From: Periconia sp. R9002 | Taxonomy: Eukaryota > Ascomycota > Dothideomycetes > Pleosporales > Periconiaceae | DNA: 64,000 bases | NCBI GenBank assembly: GCA_023627715.1 | Contig: JAMAHW010000012.1 | Span: 1 to 64,000, forward strand | Direction: 5' to 3' | In this document: in pieces, positions 54,387 to 64,000 of the stretch | Layout: each line of letters begins with the position of its first letter | Position numbering within the stretch: the first letter of the stretch is position 1 | The notes under the pieces: generated by a model | The model's input: the letters and a program-made list of their open reading frames with translations, nothing else | Told to the model about the DNA's origin: nothing | The model's database searches: none | Made by a program: the position numbers and the translations under genes

Positions 54387-55571
54387 CTAAAACCCCCCAA
54401 CCTCCAAACAAACATCCACCCCCCTGACCCTGCGAAACCTTGTCCGCGCATCCCCATTTCGATCCACGACGCTCAGTTCATCCGGGTACGTCTCGACCAG
54501 ACGATCGACATCCGCTTTGGGGAGTTTGACTATGCACACGATTTTGACGTCGACGAGGGAGGGGGCGCGGGTTTCGGGGAGGAGGGACAGATAGAGCCGG
54601 TCGAGACCGAGGTCGCGTTCCCAGCGGAGGAAGGAGGCGAAGAGGGGGTAGGGGTGGGGTTGTGGTTGGGGGGTTGAGGGGAGGGTGGGGAGTGCTGCTG
54701 GAGGAGGCGGTGGTGGAGGGGGAGGGGGAGGTGTAGGGAGGTTTGCGGGGGGAAGGGGAGCGGGTGGTTGATTGTGGTGAAGTTGCGGGACGCCGCCGAG
54801 GACGTGGTTGACCTGGTTCTGCAGTGCTTGTACTTGTTGTTGGACTTGAGCGTGGAAAGCGTTCATGTGCGTGTTGATGTTTCCGAGGTTCTGCTGCAGG
54901 GTTTGTAGATGCGCCGTGAACTGCGCTGGGTTGACGTGGCCAGCGGCGAGGGCCGCTGCCATCACCATGGGTCCGCCTCCTAATGCTCCCACGCCGACCA
55001 ACGGCCCCGAGCGCAGGAAGATCCAGAGGGTTTTGAGGTGCGGGAGGTCGGATTTCAGACTGCGGTCTTCCTTTGTGGAACCCAGGTACGAGGTCCATAG
55101 CCCCATGTCGCGCTCGCGGATGCGCAGGTAGACGGAGGTGATTTTGGACGAGTGCGGGGATGCGATGATGCGGAACATGTTGCAGTCGCTCGGGTGGGTG
55201 AAGAGGAATTTGTTCTGCGAGTAGAGGACGGGCGCGGCTTCGTCGTGCGTGCGGCGCGAGACGCGGAGGAGGTCGAGGGCGACATGGTGCGGTGGGGAGG
55301 TTGCGGATGGCCACCAGAAGGGGAACGCCGAGACGAGGGCGTAGGTGTAGATGCGGTCGCGCAGTTCGCGCGGGAGGTCGAAGAAGCGGAAGGCTGGGTC
55401 GGAAGTGGTGGCGGTGGGTGGGATTGTCGTGGTTGTGGGTGTCGTGGCGTGGGATTGTGGGCGTGGACGGACGGGTGTTAGAGGTGGGGCGTCGTTCATG
55501 GTGGTGTTGGACGAGGTGCTGCTTCCTGTGGACGATCGTGAGCGCGAGCGCAGGGTGTCTGGGGATGCCAT
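54387..55571 (-). CDS. 2EXR/F-box-like protein with polyproline linker
   Basis: A 394-residue intronless protein. The conserved core begins FRFFDLPRELRDRIYTYALV near residue 59, the signature of the fungal 2EXR/F-box-like group. It is followed by LDLLRVSRRTHDEAAPVLYS and FLFTHPSDCNMFRIIA. A segment ending LPHLKTLWIFLRSGP completes the domain. The second half carries a Gln-rich helix (HAQVQQQVQALQNQVNHV), a Pro-rich linker with an uninterrupted run of about 11 Pro, and a final folded part (YPLFASFLRWERDLGLDRLY through VDRLVETYPDELSVVDR). The frame extends further upstream without an ATG, so ATG 55571 is the start. Substrate and role unknown; this group is expanded in Pezizomycotina. Confidence 0.78.
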   Translation of the reverse strand: MASPDTLRSRSRSSTGSSTSSNTTMNDAPPLTPVRPRPQSHATTPTTTTIPPTATTSDPAFRFFDLPRELRDRIYTYALVSAFPFWWPSATSPPHHVALDLLRVSRRTHDEAAPVLYSQNKFLFTHPSDCNMFRIIASPHSSKITSVYLRIRERDMGLWTSYLGSTKEDRSLKSDLPHLKTLWIFLRSGPLVGVGALGGGPMVMAAALAAGHVNPAQFTAHLQTLQQNLGNINTHMNAFHAQVQQQVQALQNQVNHVLGGVPQLHHNQPPAPLPPANLPTPPPPPPPPPPPAALPTLPSTPQPQPHPYPLFASFLRWERDLGLDRLYLSLLPETRAPSLVDVKIVCIVKLPKADVDRLVETYPDELSVVDRNGDARTRFRRVRGVDVCLEVGGF

Positions 55572-56736
55572 GGTGCTGGTGGTGGTTTTGTCGCAGAGAC
55601 TGGCTGGCGCATGTGTGTCGGGGTTGTAGTCGTCAGGGCGTGCGGGTAGGGCAATAGGGCGTGGTGCGTGGTGCGCGGGTGAGATATTATTAACGAGCGG
55701 CGGCGACTTCAAAGCTGTCTCATGATGATCCTCGTTCGGTGAATATTGACGAGATGGTACCAGGCAAACAGCGAGGTGGAACGACGTCTACTGCCTCGGA
55801 GTATTCTTCGCACCGTGTAACTAGGTACCTACAGACATAGGTAAGCATCATTGATGTGCATGTAATGGTGGTGTAGGTAGCTGTCCGTGTTCCTGTCTCT
55901 CGGGTCCCCACACTGGAAAAGCGACAATGATCTCGTCACCATGCTTTGTCTTTCCTCTGTCAAATGCTGAGTTTCATGTGATCAGTTTCCCTCATTGAGT
56001 TTGCCATACATATGGATGTGTATCCAGTCTTTTGAAGCTTCCCAAATGCTCGGTTCATGGCCAACCAATGAATGGCCTTCTTATCGATTTGGTGAATTCA
56101 CAGGGTCGCTTATATAATCGGGGACTTGCACATCCTGGCTGCCGATCGAATCCCTCGAGCATCAACCCCAGAAAAGTCCATCTTTAAATCAATCTTCAGT
56201 CATAGTTGCAGGGAAGCATCATCTTCCAGGGATCATCATCGGGTCGGAAGCAAACGGCGACCGGATTCTCCAGACCCTCATTTCCAAGCCTGTTGCAGCT
56301 CGCAGGCTGCTGCTTGTCGGTGAGAGCGTGGCTATCCTTGGAGGCGGTGTACAGTGCAAACAACGCAACATGTCTTTCGTGTGGAGCCGTTGGTCTTTGA
56401 ACTGGAGCTTCACCATGCTGCATCAGTCCAAACGGCATGCGAGGTGAGCTGTCATGGCTGGTCAGTGGGCTCATAACTCTCTGCCATCGTCGTTACCCCA
56501 TGCAACGCATCCGCGGGATCAACATTCTACCGGCCAAACAACAACACTCCATCACCATGATAGCACCTTTTGGTCAACCACAAAGTTAAAATACAAGTCG
56601 AGAAGGCTCAACTAAGTGATCCAAACTTTTATCTGCTTACTGTATCAATCAATTGGCCAGAAAATTCCCTTTTCGCAATTCCCTCTCTGTGCTCACCTCC
56701 CATCGCACGGGCGCGGCACAATCCCCAGCCTCCGAT
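55572..56736. other. divergent intergenic region, no gene seen
   Basis: Promoters of the 2EXR-like gene (-) and the coiled-coil membrane protein (+). Short open frames only. Confidence 0.55.
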
Positions 56737-59667
56737 ATGACCACAGTTCATCACTCGCCCCCACCAGGCGCACCTCCATTCGCCATCTACGAAGACCCAG
56801 AGGATCAGGAGCCGCCATCGCCCTCCGAAGTCTACGAGGGAGACGTGTCTTTCCATTCTGAACTGTCATTACCTGGCGCAGACGATGCAATGCCCAGCAT
56901 CGAACCGGACCACCAGCTAGGGCAAGACCATGACCGGGGCCCAGAAATCGATCACGATGCCCCTCTTTCCCATCGATACAGCTCCTCCTACACGTCACGG
57001 CCTTCTATCCATTCCAACGCACAATCGTCTCGTCGCACGTCGGGTACCAGCTACATCTCTTCCCTCCCATCCGAGATCTCGGTAGCCTCCAAACCCATCC
57101 CACCCGGTAATAATTTAGACTCACGCTACACACCGAGGAAGGAACGGCCGCCCTTTCGGAACCCATCTTCGGTTCGTGCCCTGCAGATGTCCTCGCCCCC
57201 GCCTTTACCCGCCATCGAAGCATCGCGCGAGAGACTGAAGGGGCAGTACAAACTTACCACACCGAGCAGAGGCACAAGATCGGAGAGCATGTCTACAACG
57301 GGTTCTAGAAGACGGTCGCGCAGGGACAGCATGCAGAGGGATTCCCTTGCCGTCGAAAGCGTCCGACATACACCAACCCCCCAGCAGCTTCCGTTGGTGC
57401 TGTTGCACGTCACGATTCTGCCCATGCAGATGCCGTATTCACACGAGATCATGAAAAGAGTCATGCCGGAATGGTTGGTTGAGAATTATAAAATACTGGA
57501 GGAGAAGTTGCAGGACATTATTCTTATGCGCAGAGGGCTTTTGATACCACATCCCCGAGACGAGTACGAGGTGCTAGAGGAGCGCATATTGGAGTCTCTC
57601 GAGCTCAAAGTCCCGCGACTACTCAAATGCGGGCACTTCGTCCCACCTGAGGAGGACTCTGGTGATGAGAGGGATGAAGATCAGGAGAGTACGGCTGATG
57701 GTAGTTTGGGTCGTCGAAGCAGCATGAGTGGCGGCACCATCACGGTCGATGAGGAGGGGGACTGGCGGTACCAAACTTCCGAGGCCGGCGACGAAAATAC
57801 GTGTACGGATTGTCATCGCCCGGTCAAGAAACCCGGCAAAGGCGTCGGTGCCGGCACCAAAAGATGGGACCTCAAAATCTACGCCGCCAACGGTCTGATG
57901 CGTGCCGGTGCATGGCTGGCGGCATGGAGCGAGATGGAGAGCTGCGATGTCGAAATAGCCCCCTGGATCCCCGAAGATGTCCGGAAGGCTCTAGAGAAGC
58001 GATTGGTCGAAGAGCAAGAGGCGGCACGCAACAAGCAGCTGTATGCGGCCGAGCTAAAACGCCGTATCGAAGAGGAGGCAGAAACAAAGAATAAATTGGA
58101 GAGAGAGGCGGATATCAAACGCCGTGCTGAAGAGATTCAGTTGCAGAGGCGCAACGAAGCCGAGGCCGCTGCTTTGCATCGCAGACTGGAGGAAGAAGTA
58201 GCGGAAAAGAAGAGGTTGGAAGACAGCCTTTACGAGAAAATTGAAGAAGCAAAAGAGACGATCCGACTTGAGTTTGAGGTCCAAGCAATGGCCGAAGCTA
58301 GTTCGGTTGCTGAGCGACTCCGCGCAATGGGGGAGACGTTGCGGAAGCATGAGGAGAAGAACGCAGCACCGCCGCCGGCAATACCAGAGACTTCGCCCAA
58401 TGAGCGACAGACACCTGAATCGATACGCCGGACCATTGACGAAGTCCCTTTGAGTACGCTCCTGAAGAACTACATCATTCTGCTTCTCAAAGGTTCCAGC
58501 AACTTCTTCCTCGTTGTCTTGACGGCTTTGGTAGTCTTCCTCGCCATGAACGCTGGCAACGAGCAGAACGGGTTGTGGTCCTTATCTGCGCTGTCCAGAG
58601 AACCGGTAGTTATTACTTCTACCGCTACAATGACCGCAACTTCTGTGGCAACTTTGACTGTTACTGAAGTGCCATCCTCACCCAGTAAACACGGAATAAT
58701 GGAGACTGCTGTGGCACTATCAGAGACTATACTTACTGTTCAGGAAGTATCTAAAGTGACCGAAAGCTCGACTTCATCTACCGATATTCCTATTTCCCAG
58801 GCTGTTGAGTCAGCCATGTCGCAGAGCATTGACTCAATCACCACATCGACGGAAATTGTTCCTAGATCGATTGAAACTTCCATGGGACCTGCATCGGTCG
58901 TTAGCGTATTCTCTGAGGTTGACAATGATGCATTTGCAGTGACTGATAGCTCGGCTACATCTAACAATGTTCCCGTTGCTGTGGCTGCCGAATCGGTTAT
59001 GTCAAAAAGTACTGACCCAGCGCCTACATCGGCGGAAGACGTCTCTGCGTCGATCGAAACTTTCACGGAATCTGCATCGGCCCACGATTCACACTCCGAA
59101 GCTCTGAATGATGCGTCTGAAGCGGTTGAGAGTTCGCTTTCGTCGGCCGATATTCCAGTGGTCCCTGCTGTGGAATCAGCTCTATCCCAAAGCACTCACT
59201 CGGCTTCTGAAGATACATTAGAAGCTTCTGCATCGGCAACGGAACTCGCAGAAGTGGTTGAAATACCTTCCGCATCTGCACCTCCCACTTCTTCCTCCCT
59301 CGCCGTAGAGTCCGAAACACCAACCTCGAGCGCAATAGAAGCAGCTGAAACATCCGATAGCTCAGCAGCTCCGGCATCAGCCACATCATCCTCGATCCCG
59401 GATACCGAAAAGTCGGAAGAGCTCGGAGATTCATCGTTCTTGGAGGAAGAAGAGCACACTGAGATCGAAACGACCACATCTAGTGCTTTACCTACTCCAA
59501 TCGACCACGTCTCCGAGCCCGAAGCATCTGCTATGCCAGAAATGGAGGAAGAAGTGGTCAACCAGCAAGAAGCTCAAATCGATGAGAAGGAGGAAATTGG
59601 AGAAGAAGAACAGGATGCAACCTCAGATGACTTTGGACATGATGACGTGCAAAGGGATGAGCTTTGA
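56737..59667 (+). CDS. large coiled-coil, single-pass membrane protein
   Basis: A 976-residue intronless protein. The disordered N-terminus starts MTTVHHSPPPGAPPFAIYED. A conserved block follows: LPLVLLHVTILPMQMPYSHE, WLVENYKILEEKLQDIILMR, GLLIPHPRDEYEVLEERILE, LELKVPRLLKCGHF, and a Cys pair in TCTDCHRPV. This block matches ascomycete proteins often labelled 'pathway-specific nitrogen regulator', a name I would not trust as a function. A long charged coiled coil spans about 418-540, then one membrane span at about 590-610 (FFLVVLTALVVFLAM). After it the protein is Ser/Thr/Glu-rich with three degenerate repeats of about 60 residues (about 668-828) and a very acidic end. The layout suggests an ER or nuclear-envelope anchor with a cytosolic coiled coil. 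The frame upstream of the chosen ATG has no ATG. Confidence 0.8.
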   Translation: MTTVHHSPPPGAPPFAIYEDPEDQEPPSPSEVYEGDVSFHSELSLPGADDAMPSIEPDHQLGQDHDRGPEIDHDAPLSHRYSSSYTSRPSIHSNAQSSRRTSGTSYISSLPSEISVASKPIPPGNNLDSRYTPRKERPPFRNPSSVRALQMSSPPPLPAIEASRERLKGQYKLTTPSRGTRSESMSTTGSRRRSRRDSMQRDSLAVESVRHTPTPQQLPLVLLHVTILPMQMPYSHEIMKRVMPEWLVENYKILEEKLQDIILMRRGLLIPHPRDEYEVLEERILESLELKVPRLLKCGHFVPPEEDSGDERDEDQESTADGSLGRRSSMSGGTITVDEEGDWRYQTSEAGDENTCTDCHRPVKKPGKGVGAGTKRWDLKIYAANGLMRAGAWLAAWSEMESCDVEIAPWIPEDVRKALEKRLVEEQEAARNKQLYAAELKRRIEEEAETKNKLEREADIKRRAEEIQLQRRNEAEAAALHRRLEEEVAEKKRLEDSLYEKIEEAKETIRLEFEVQAMAEASSVAERLRAMGETLRKHEEKNAAPPPAIPETSPNERQTPESIRRTIDEVPLSTLLKNYIILLLKGSSNFFLVVLTALVVFLAMNAGNEQNGLWSLSALSREPVVITSTATMTATSVATLTVTEVPSSPSKHGIMETAVALSETILTVQEVSKVTESSTSSTDIPISQAVESAMSQSIDSITTSTEIVPRSIETSMGPASVVSVFSEVDNDAFAVTDSSATSNNVPVAVAAESVMSKSTDPAPTSAEDVSASIETFTESASAHDSHSEALNDASEAVESSLSSADIPVVPAVESALSQSTHSASEDTLEASASATELAEVVEIPSASAPPTSSSLAVESETPTSSAIEAAETSDSSAAPASATSSSIPDTEKSEELGDSSFLEEEEHTEIETTTSSALPTPIDHVSEPEASAMPEMEEEVVNQQEAQIDEKEEIGEEEQDATSDDFGHDDVQRDEL

Positions 59668-61007
59668 TGCCGCAAACGAGTTTCGCAACTTCCACTTCCG
59701 CTCTCGCCTACTTGGCACATTCGATCTGTAGACTGCCGCTTGTACCTCAATGTGTAAGTCACGCGCGCTGGTGAGGGAAATGTATCCCACCCGCCGCCGA
59801 CGAACTGCCCACAGCACCCATGAAACTAACGACCCCCTCCTTCCCCTTTTCCGTTCTTAGCGAGTGAGCGAGCTTTTATCTTATCGTTCGATGCTTTTGT
59901 TGTGTGTGATAGCGTTCTGGCAGGAATGATTAGATGAATGAATTGTATGGATGAATGTATTTGACCCTTGTCCCGAGTTTGTGTGCGATTATTTTCTCTG
60001 TTTGTTTTGGGGTGGTGTTGGAAGGAAGGGAAGGGATGGGAGTGGATTGCAAACGGGGATGAAGGCATTAAGTAGAATTAAACGAATAAAAAAAATCAAT
60101 CAAAATGATGAAATTTTCAAATGTTGAAGAAGTGAGTGTGATCTTACGTACATGTTTGCAGAACGATGATTATTTCTGTTCCACCCTCCCGTTTTCCTTT
60201 GCAATAACTTGTCACTTTTTTTTTGCCAACCTTACGTTTACACGGTAACGTCCCCTTTTCATATCATCTTTCTCTCCCTTTATCTTCCTCTCTTGTTAAC
60301 CCAACCTAGCTCGATCGATGATCACGCCTGCAGCAGAAAAGAAGAAGATATTATTATGTGCAGAGTAGTCAACTGTACTAGCATCAATGCCACAAAAAAC
60401 TATAGAAGGGGGGGTTTTTTGGGTTGGAAGATAGATGTATGGGTTTAATCGTATATATACTTGTATCATTGGATTCCTATTCTTTTATTCTACTTTTCAA
60501 TTTTCTATGTATGTTTGTTCTCCTTTCTTTGAATTATTTACTGTCGAATATGTTTGAATCGTAGATTTTATGTATTATACATGTAGCTTCCGTAATGAAA
60601 TTCCATTGAAACTGAATTTGATCCTCACAAAGTATTGCTTTGACCCTGGGTATCGACACAGGAAGGGGTAACACTTGGTAACATAGCTTCCGTAATATCC
60701 TTTTGCGACGAGGACGCAGGCTTCCAGGCGGATAAAGTCAATGCCCAGTGAGCAGCACATTCAACTCTTCGCTAACGGCAAGAGAGTCCCTCATACCATA
60801 CCCCGCGGCCGTCAATACCCTTTGCAACCAACCAACCTCAACTTTGTCAACTATAGCCCACACTAACGTCCCTAAAGCCCTCAGGTTTCCAAATACTTGC
60901 ACACACATCGCCGTGTCTTAAGATACAGGCGCTAACTAGCGGACGAACTGTATGTGCTGCGGAGAGAGTGTCTCGAAGATACCAAGAAGAATCTCATTGC
61001 CTTCAAT
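59668..61007. other. intergenic with one dispersed repeat copy
   Basis: Between the coiled-coil membrane protein and the last HET gene, both on the + strand. It contains copy B of the dispersed repeat and a poly-G run near 60408. No gene seen. Confidence 0.55.
60584..60696 (-). repeat. short dispersed repeat, copy B, with 13-bp flanking direct repeats
   Basis: The 87-bp unit at 60597-60683 matches copy A in reverse orientation (for example GTTACCAAGTGTT, TGTCGATACCCAGGGT and TTTGTGAGGATCAAATTC). It is bracketed by two perfect copies of TAGCTTCCGTAAT at 60584-60596 and 60684-60696, which look like a target-site duplication made on insertion. Confidence 0.75.
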
Positions 61008-63100
61008 ATGCCGCAGCCATCCTGCAAGGCATTCCGGCGGGTTCCGGGGAACTTTTTCTCAGCCAAATACGATGATATTCACACCAATCTTAGTGGTTCT
61101 ATACCTCTGACTACTGTCGTTGAAGCAAAGAATTGTGCATCATCGGGATGTCCCTTTTGCACTATTCTTATGGCCAACGCTGACACGTCGTTTTTGGGAG
61201 AAGAGGTCCTGCACACCCGTGTGGTGACCTTGAGAAGGGCAGAGATCGACCCTGACCAGTCTATCCAGCTTTTTATCGGCAAGGATGATTTCACATCTAC
61301 ATTCTTCTGTCGCGTGCCGCCTGAGTGGAGTATGTCTCGCATTTGAAAGAGCATAAATAGTCACGATCCGCTAAGGGAGATATAGGACTTTCTCTTGCTG
61401 AGCTGGATAGGCCTTGGGATGAAGTGACCCTCATGCGAACTTGGCTGTCTAATTGCGTGACTAAACACTCCAAGTGCAAGCAGATCGCCAGTCAAGGATC
61501 TCCAAAACGTGTCCTCGACGTTGGAGCCTTTGCGGATTCAAGCGACATAAGATTGGTGGACTGGCGAACCGTTCCGACCACGGCGAACTATGTCACCCTT
61601 AGCCATTGTTGGGGCCCAGTTAATAAACACCCGATCTGCACGTGCAAAGACACCTTGAGCGACAGAATGCAGCGGATCCGATTCGAGAGTCTCTCAACCA
61701 CGTTCCAGGACGCCGTCAAGATCTGTCGGGATCTAGATCAGAAATATCTCTGGATAGACTCTTTATGTATTGTTCAAGACGATGACGTGGATTGGTCGCA
61801 GCAAGCAGCCGCTATGGCTTCTATCTACGGCGGATCGCATGTCACTCTCGCTGCGCTCAGCTCTGCAGACAGCACGCAGGGCTGCCGGATCAGACCAAGG
61901 GAGGCAGGAATGCCCAAGCTAACACGATACCAGGATTTCAATCTCGGTTCTCGACGCGTTAGACTTGCAGAACACCCACCGGCTTACTGGCATTCGGAAT
62001 ACGGAGACAACCCTAATAGACATGAGGGGTACGGATCCAATCCGCTACGCACGAGAGCGTGGACTCTGCAAGAAAGAGAGCTCTCGTTGAGGTGTATCAA
62101 CTTTGCTCAGGGTCAACTGCTTTGGGAGTGCCGTACTATGAAAGGTTCATCCGAGCTTCCGTGGCAGGAGATGATGCGCAAATACGACGACTCGTACCCC
62201 TTGCCACTAAAGCTGCACGAAGCAGAAGACTTCACCCCTGATGGCCCGGCCTTCCAACGCGACCACTGGTTCGCATTAGTCGAAGATTACTCCCCCCGAA
62301 ACCTGACAAACGAAACCGACAAACTACCCGCGTTAGCAGGCCTGGCCTCCAACTTCTCCGAGGGACTCGAAAATCCCGGGACCTATCTTGCTGGCATCTG
62401 GTCATATCACCTACCGTCGGCACTTCTTTGGCGAACCGTACCTCCCTACAGTCGCGACCCAGACGAGCGCATTAGCCAACTCAGCGCTTTTTACCCTCGT
62501 CGTCCGCAGGTGTACAGAGCTCCTAGTTGGTCGTGGGCATCCATCGACGGAGAGGTCAGCTATGAGAGTCAAAGAACTGATGACGGTGATGACGCACGCC
62601 GTGTCTTCGACAGCAGATACGAGGACTTTGAGATCACGGGCTCGTATTACCAATTAGTAGCAGCGTTTGACAAGTTCGGTACCCCTTCGGACGCTGCACT
62701 GCGAATGCGAGGTTTCATCACTGAACTCCAAATCAGCACGCAGCCCATCTCAGGTGATTCCGCCCATGGCATCCGACGTCTTATTTCGGCAGATGGTAGG
62801 ACCACGGTGGGCGCATTCTATCCGGATATAGTTGATGACTTTCGATGTCGGCGGTCTGTATTTGTCTTGAGCATTCGATCTGAGCCCTTCTATTCTTCTG
62901 TTAGAATGCCCTCCTCTCTCTATGGAGAAAATAATGATCATGTGTTTGAACCGGGGAGCTGGAATGATCGCAACCTGAGGATGGGGCTCGCTTTGCTGCG
63001 AGCAAGGGCAGGTGAGGTATATCGACGAGTTGGTTTAGTGCGCTGGTTAGCAAACGAGGTTTTTGATGGCACGCTAGCTGTACAGCTTAGGATTGTTTGA
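61008..63100 (+). CDS. HET-domain (heterokaryon incompatibility) protein
   Basis: A 678-residue HET protein in two exons, 61008-61329 and 61386-63100 (56-nt intron, GTATGT donor, ATATAG acceptor). The N-terminal region has the CPFC pair (48-51) and MRTWLSNCVTKHSKC (about 124-138), both usual in front of this domain. The HET domain (about 176-330) shows NYVTLSHCWG, FQDAVKICRDLDQKYLWIDS, LCIVQDDDVDWSQQAAAMAS, IYGGSHVTLAALSS and TRAWTLQERELSLRCI. The C-terminal half includes RAPSWSWASIDGEVSY, another common feature. All signature residues are intact, in contrast to the locus at 29-31 kb. ATG 61008 is the first in-frame ATG; a further upstream exon cannot be ruled out. Proposed role: non-self recognition and cell death after hyphal fusion. 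Confidence 0.93.
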
Positions 63101-64000
63101 GTTGAGAAAAACCTCGTTTGGACAGTGGTTAGGTATACGTTTGATCATGAATGAAGCAACGCAACAGTGAAGGAAATAGTCTTGTGAGAAAAAATCCATA
63201 AATGCGAAACAAACTCCTTGTGGTGGTAGTGGGCTGTAATAAAGAGTAGTTGAAGTGTTCCTGTACAGCCGGTGCTTAGGCACAAAGGGACGCATTGCAT
63301 GTTGGCTGTTATGATGCCACGCAGCAAGCTGTTGTAATGTGAGATGATAGAATGACCGCGTGGAACAAGGAAATAGAAGAATATAGTTTCAGCAGAAATC
63401 ACTGAGGATTGGTGCCGATTGGTGTACGTATGATGTATGTTGAAGGGAGTGAGGGAAAAAAATATATGATACAAACTTCAGTCCATCAACCAGTCAGACC
63501 CATTTATTCCGTCACAAACAAAATATGCATTAATCACCAACCGACTTTTCTTAGTTCAGTGTACCTTCCTCCCACGACCAAGGAGAAGGATATGCATTAA
63601 CGCTTATTTATGAACCGACGGCGCAGAAGGAAAGGTTACTGGGGATACAGCATGGGAAAGGGAGGATGGGAGGGATGAAGTGTTTGGATAGATATAGGTA
63701 TATATCAATGTCTACGTATGTTGAACAAAGGCCTGCCATATATTAGATTCTATGATGTGAAACAAACCAAACACACATACACAACTCCTTCAACTCCCTT
63801 CCCTCAAACGTCAAAGCCCTCAGCCCACCGTTTCTCAGTCCGAAACGGGGAAAGGCACGAAGATATGTACATTGTGTACGCACAAAACTGCTCCTGCTCC
63901 TGCTCCTGCTGCCTACCTAATCCAATCCAGTCACGTCCCTCAGAACAAACAACTACACCTCTGTTCATTCCCACCTTTCCACCTTTCCACCTTTCCACCT
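63101..64000. other. 3' flank of HET gene, no gene seen to window end
   Basis: A/T-rich spacer without supported coding. Open frames are short and lack motifs. A gene could begin beyond the window. Confidence 0.5.
63966..64000. repeat. tandem 9-bp repeat (CACCTTTCC) at window end
   Basis: About four copies of a 9-bp unit run to the last base of the window, so the array is probably cut by the window edge. A short CTCCTG array lies just before it at 63890-63912. Confidence 0.85.

Noticed and set aside
54478..55314. 278-codon open frame on the - strand
   Set aside because: Same strand, other frame of the 2EXR-like gene. Its Pro/Arg-rich translation is a shadow of GC-rich codons.
1..64000. CRISPR arrays, bacterial operons, prophage or complete transposase genes
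   Set aside because: None seen. Splice-interrupted fungal genes throughout, and no transposase, integrase or reverse transcriptase motif in any readable frame.

Overview
This window is nuclear DNA from a filamentous ascomycete. The evidence is short GT-AG introns (many 46-60 nt) with CTAAC-like branch sites, three HET-domain (heterokaryon incompatibility) loci, a GH128 cell-wall glucanase, an AIM3-like actin-patch protein, and fungal versions of fibrillarin, uL22, SDA1 and SF3B3/RSE1. Gene content and protein style suggest Dothideomycetes. That class call is an inference and was not tested by alignment. There are no operons, bacterial signals, viral genes or CRISPR arrays. All CDS spans below include their introns; exon limits are given where I could read the splice sites.

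Left part (1-28 kb), mostly conserved genes: a PHD-finger protein (-), a HET protein (-), the APC/C subunit APC10/Doc1 (-), a head-to-head pair of fibrillarin NOP1 (-) and ribosomal protein uL22/RPL17 (+), a GPI-anchored GH128-like protein (-), an intron-containing tRNA-Arg (-), a tandem HIT-like protein (-), a TPR-SET protein that looks broken in two places (-), a single-pass membrane protein with a PPPY motif (-), and an AIM3-like protein (+).

Middle part (28-46 kb), accessory in character and with nearly every gene on the + strand: a HET gene interrupted by one nonsense codon inside its signature motif, an APH-type kinase-like protein, a Helo-like/ULD/zinc-ribbon protein resembling the front end of fungal NLR (STAND) receptors, an F-box-like protein, an unknown multi-pass membrane protein, a second APH-like protein, and a disordered AT-hook/polyQ protein. 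Two peptide-coding remnants on the - strand share a C-terminal motif and flank the broken HET gene.

Right part (47-64 kb) returns to conserved genes: a head-to-head pair of SDA1 (60S biogenesis, -) and RSE1/SF3B3 (U2 snRNP, +), a 2EXR/F-box-like protein (-), a large coiled-coil membrane protein with Ser/Thr repeats (+), and a third HET gene (+).

Four copies of one short dispersed repeat lie at about 18.7, 36.6, 47.0 and 60.6 kb, always between genes. One of them is bracketed by a 13-bp direct repeat that looks like a target-site duplication. Common themes are growth functions (ribosome and spliceosome assembly, cell-cycle control) expressed from shared divergent promoters, alongside a turnover-prone allorecognition-type gene set.
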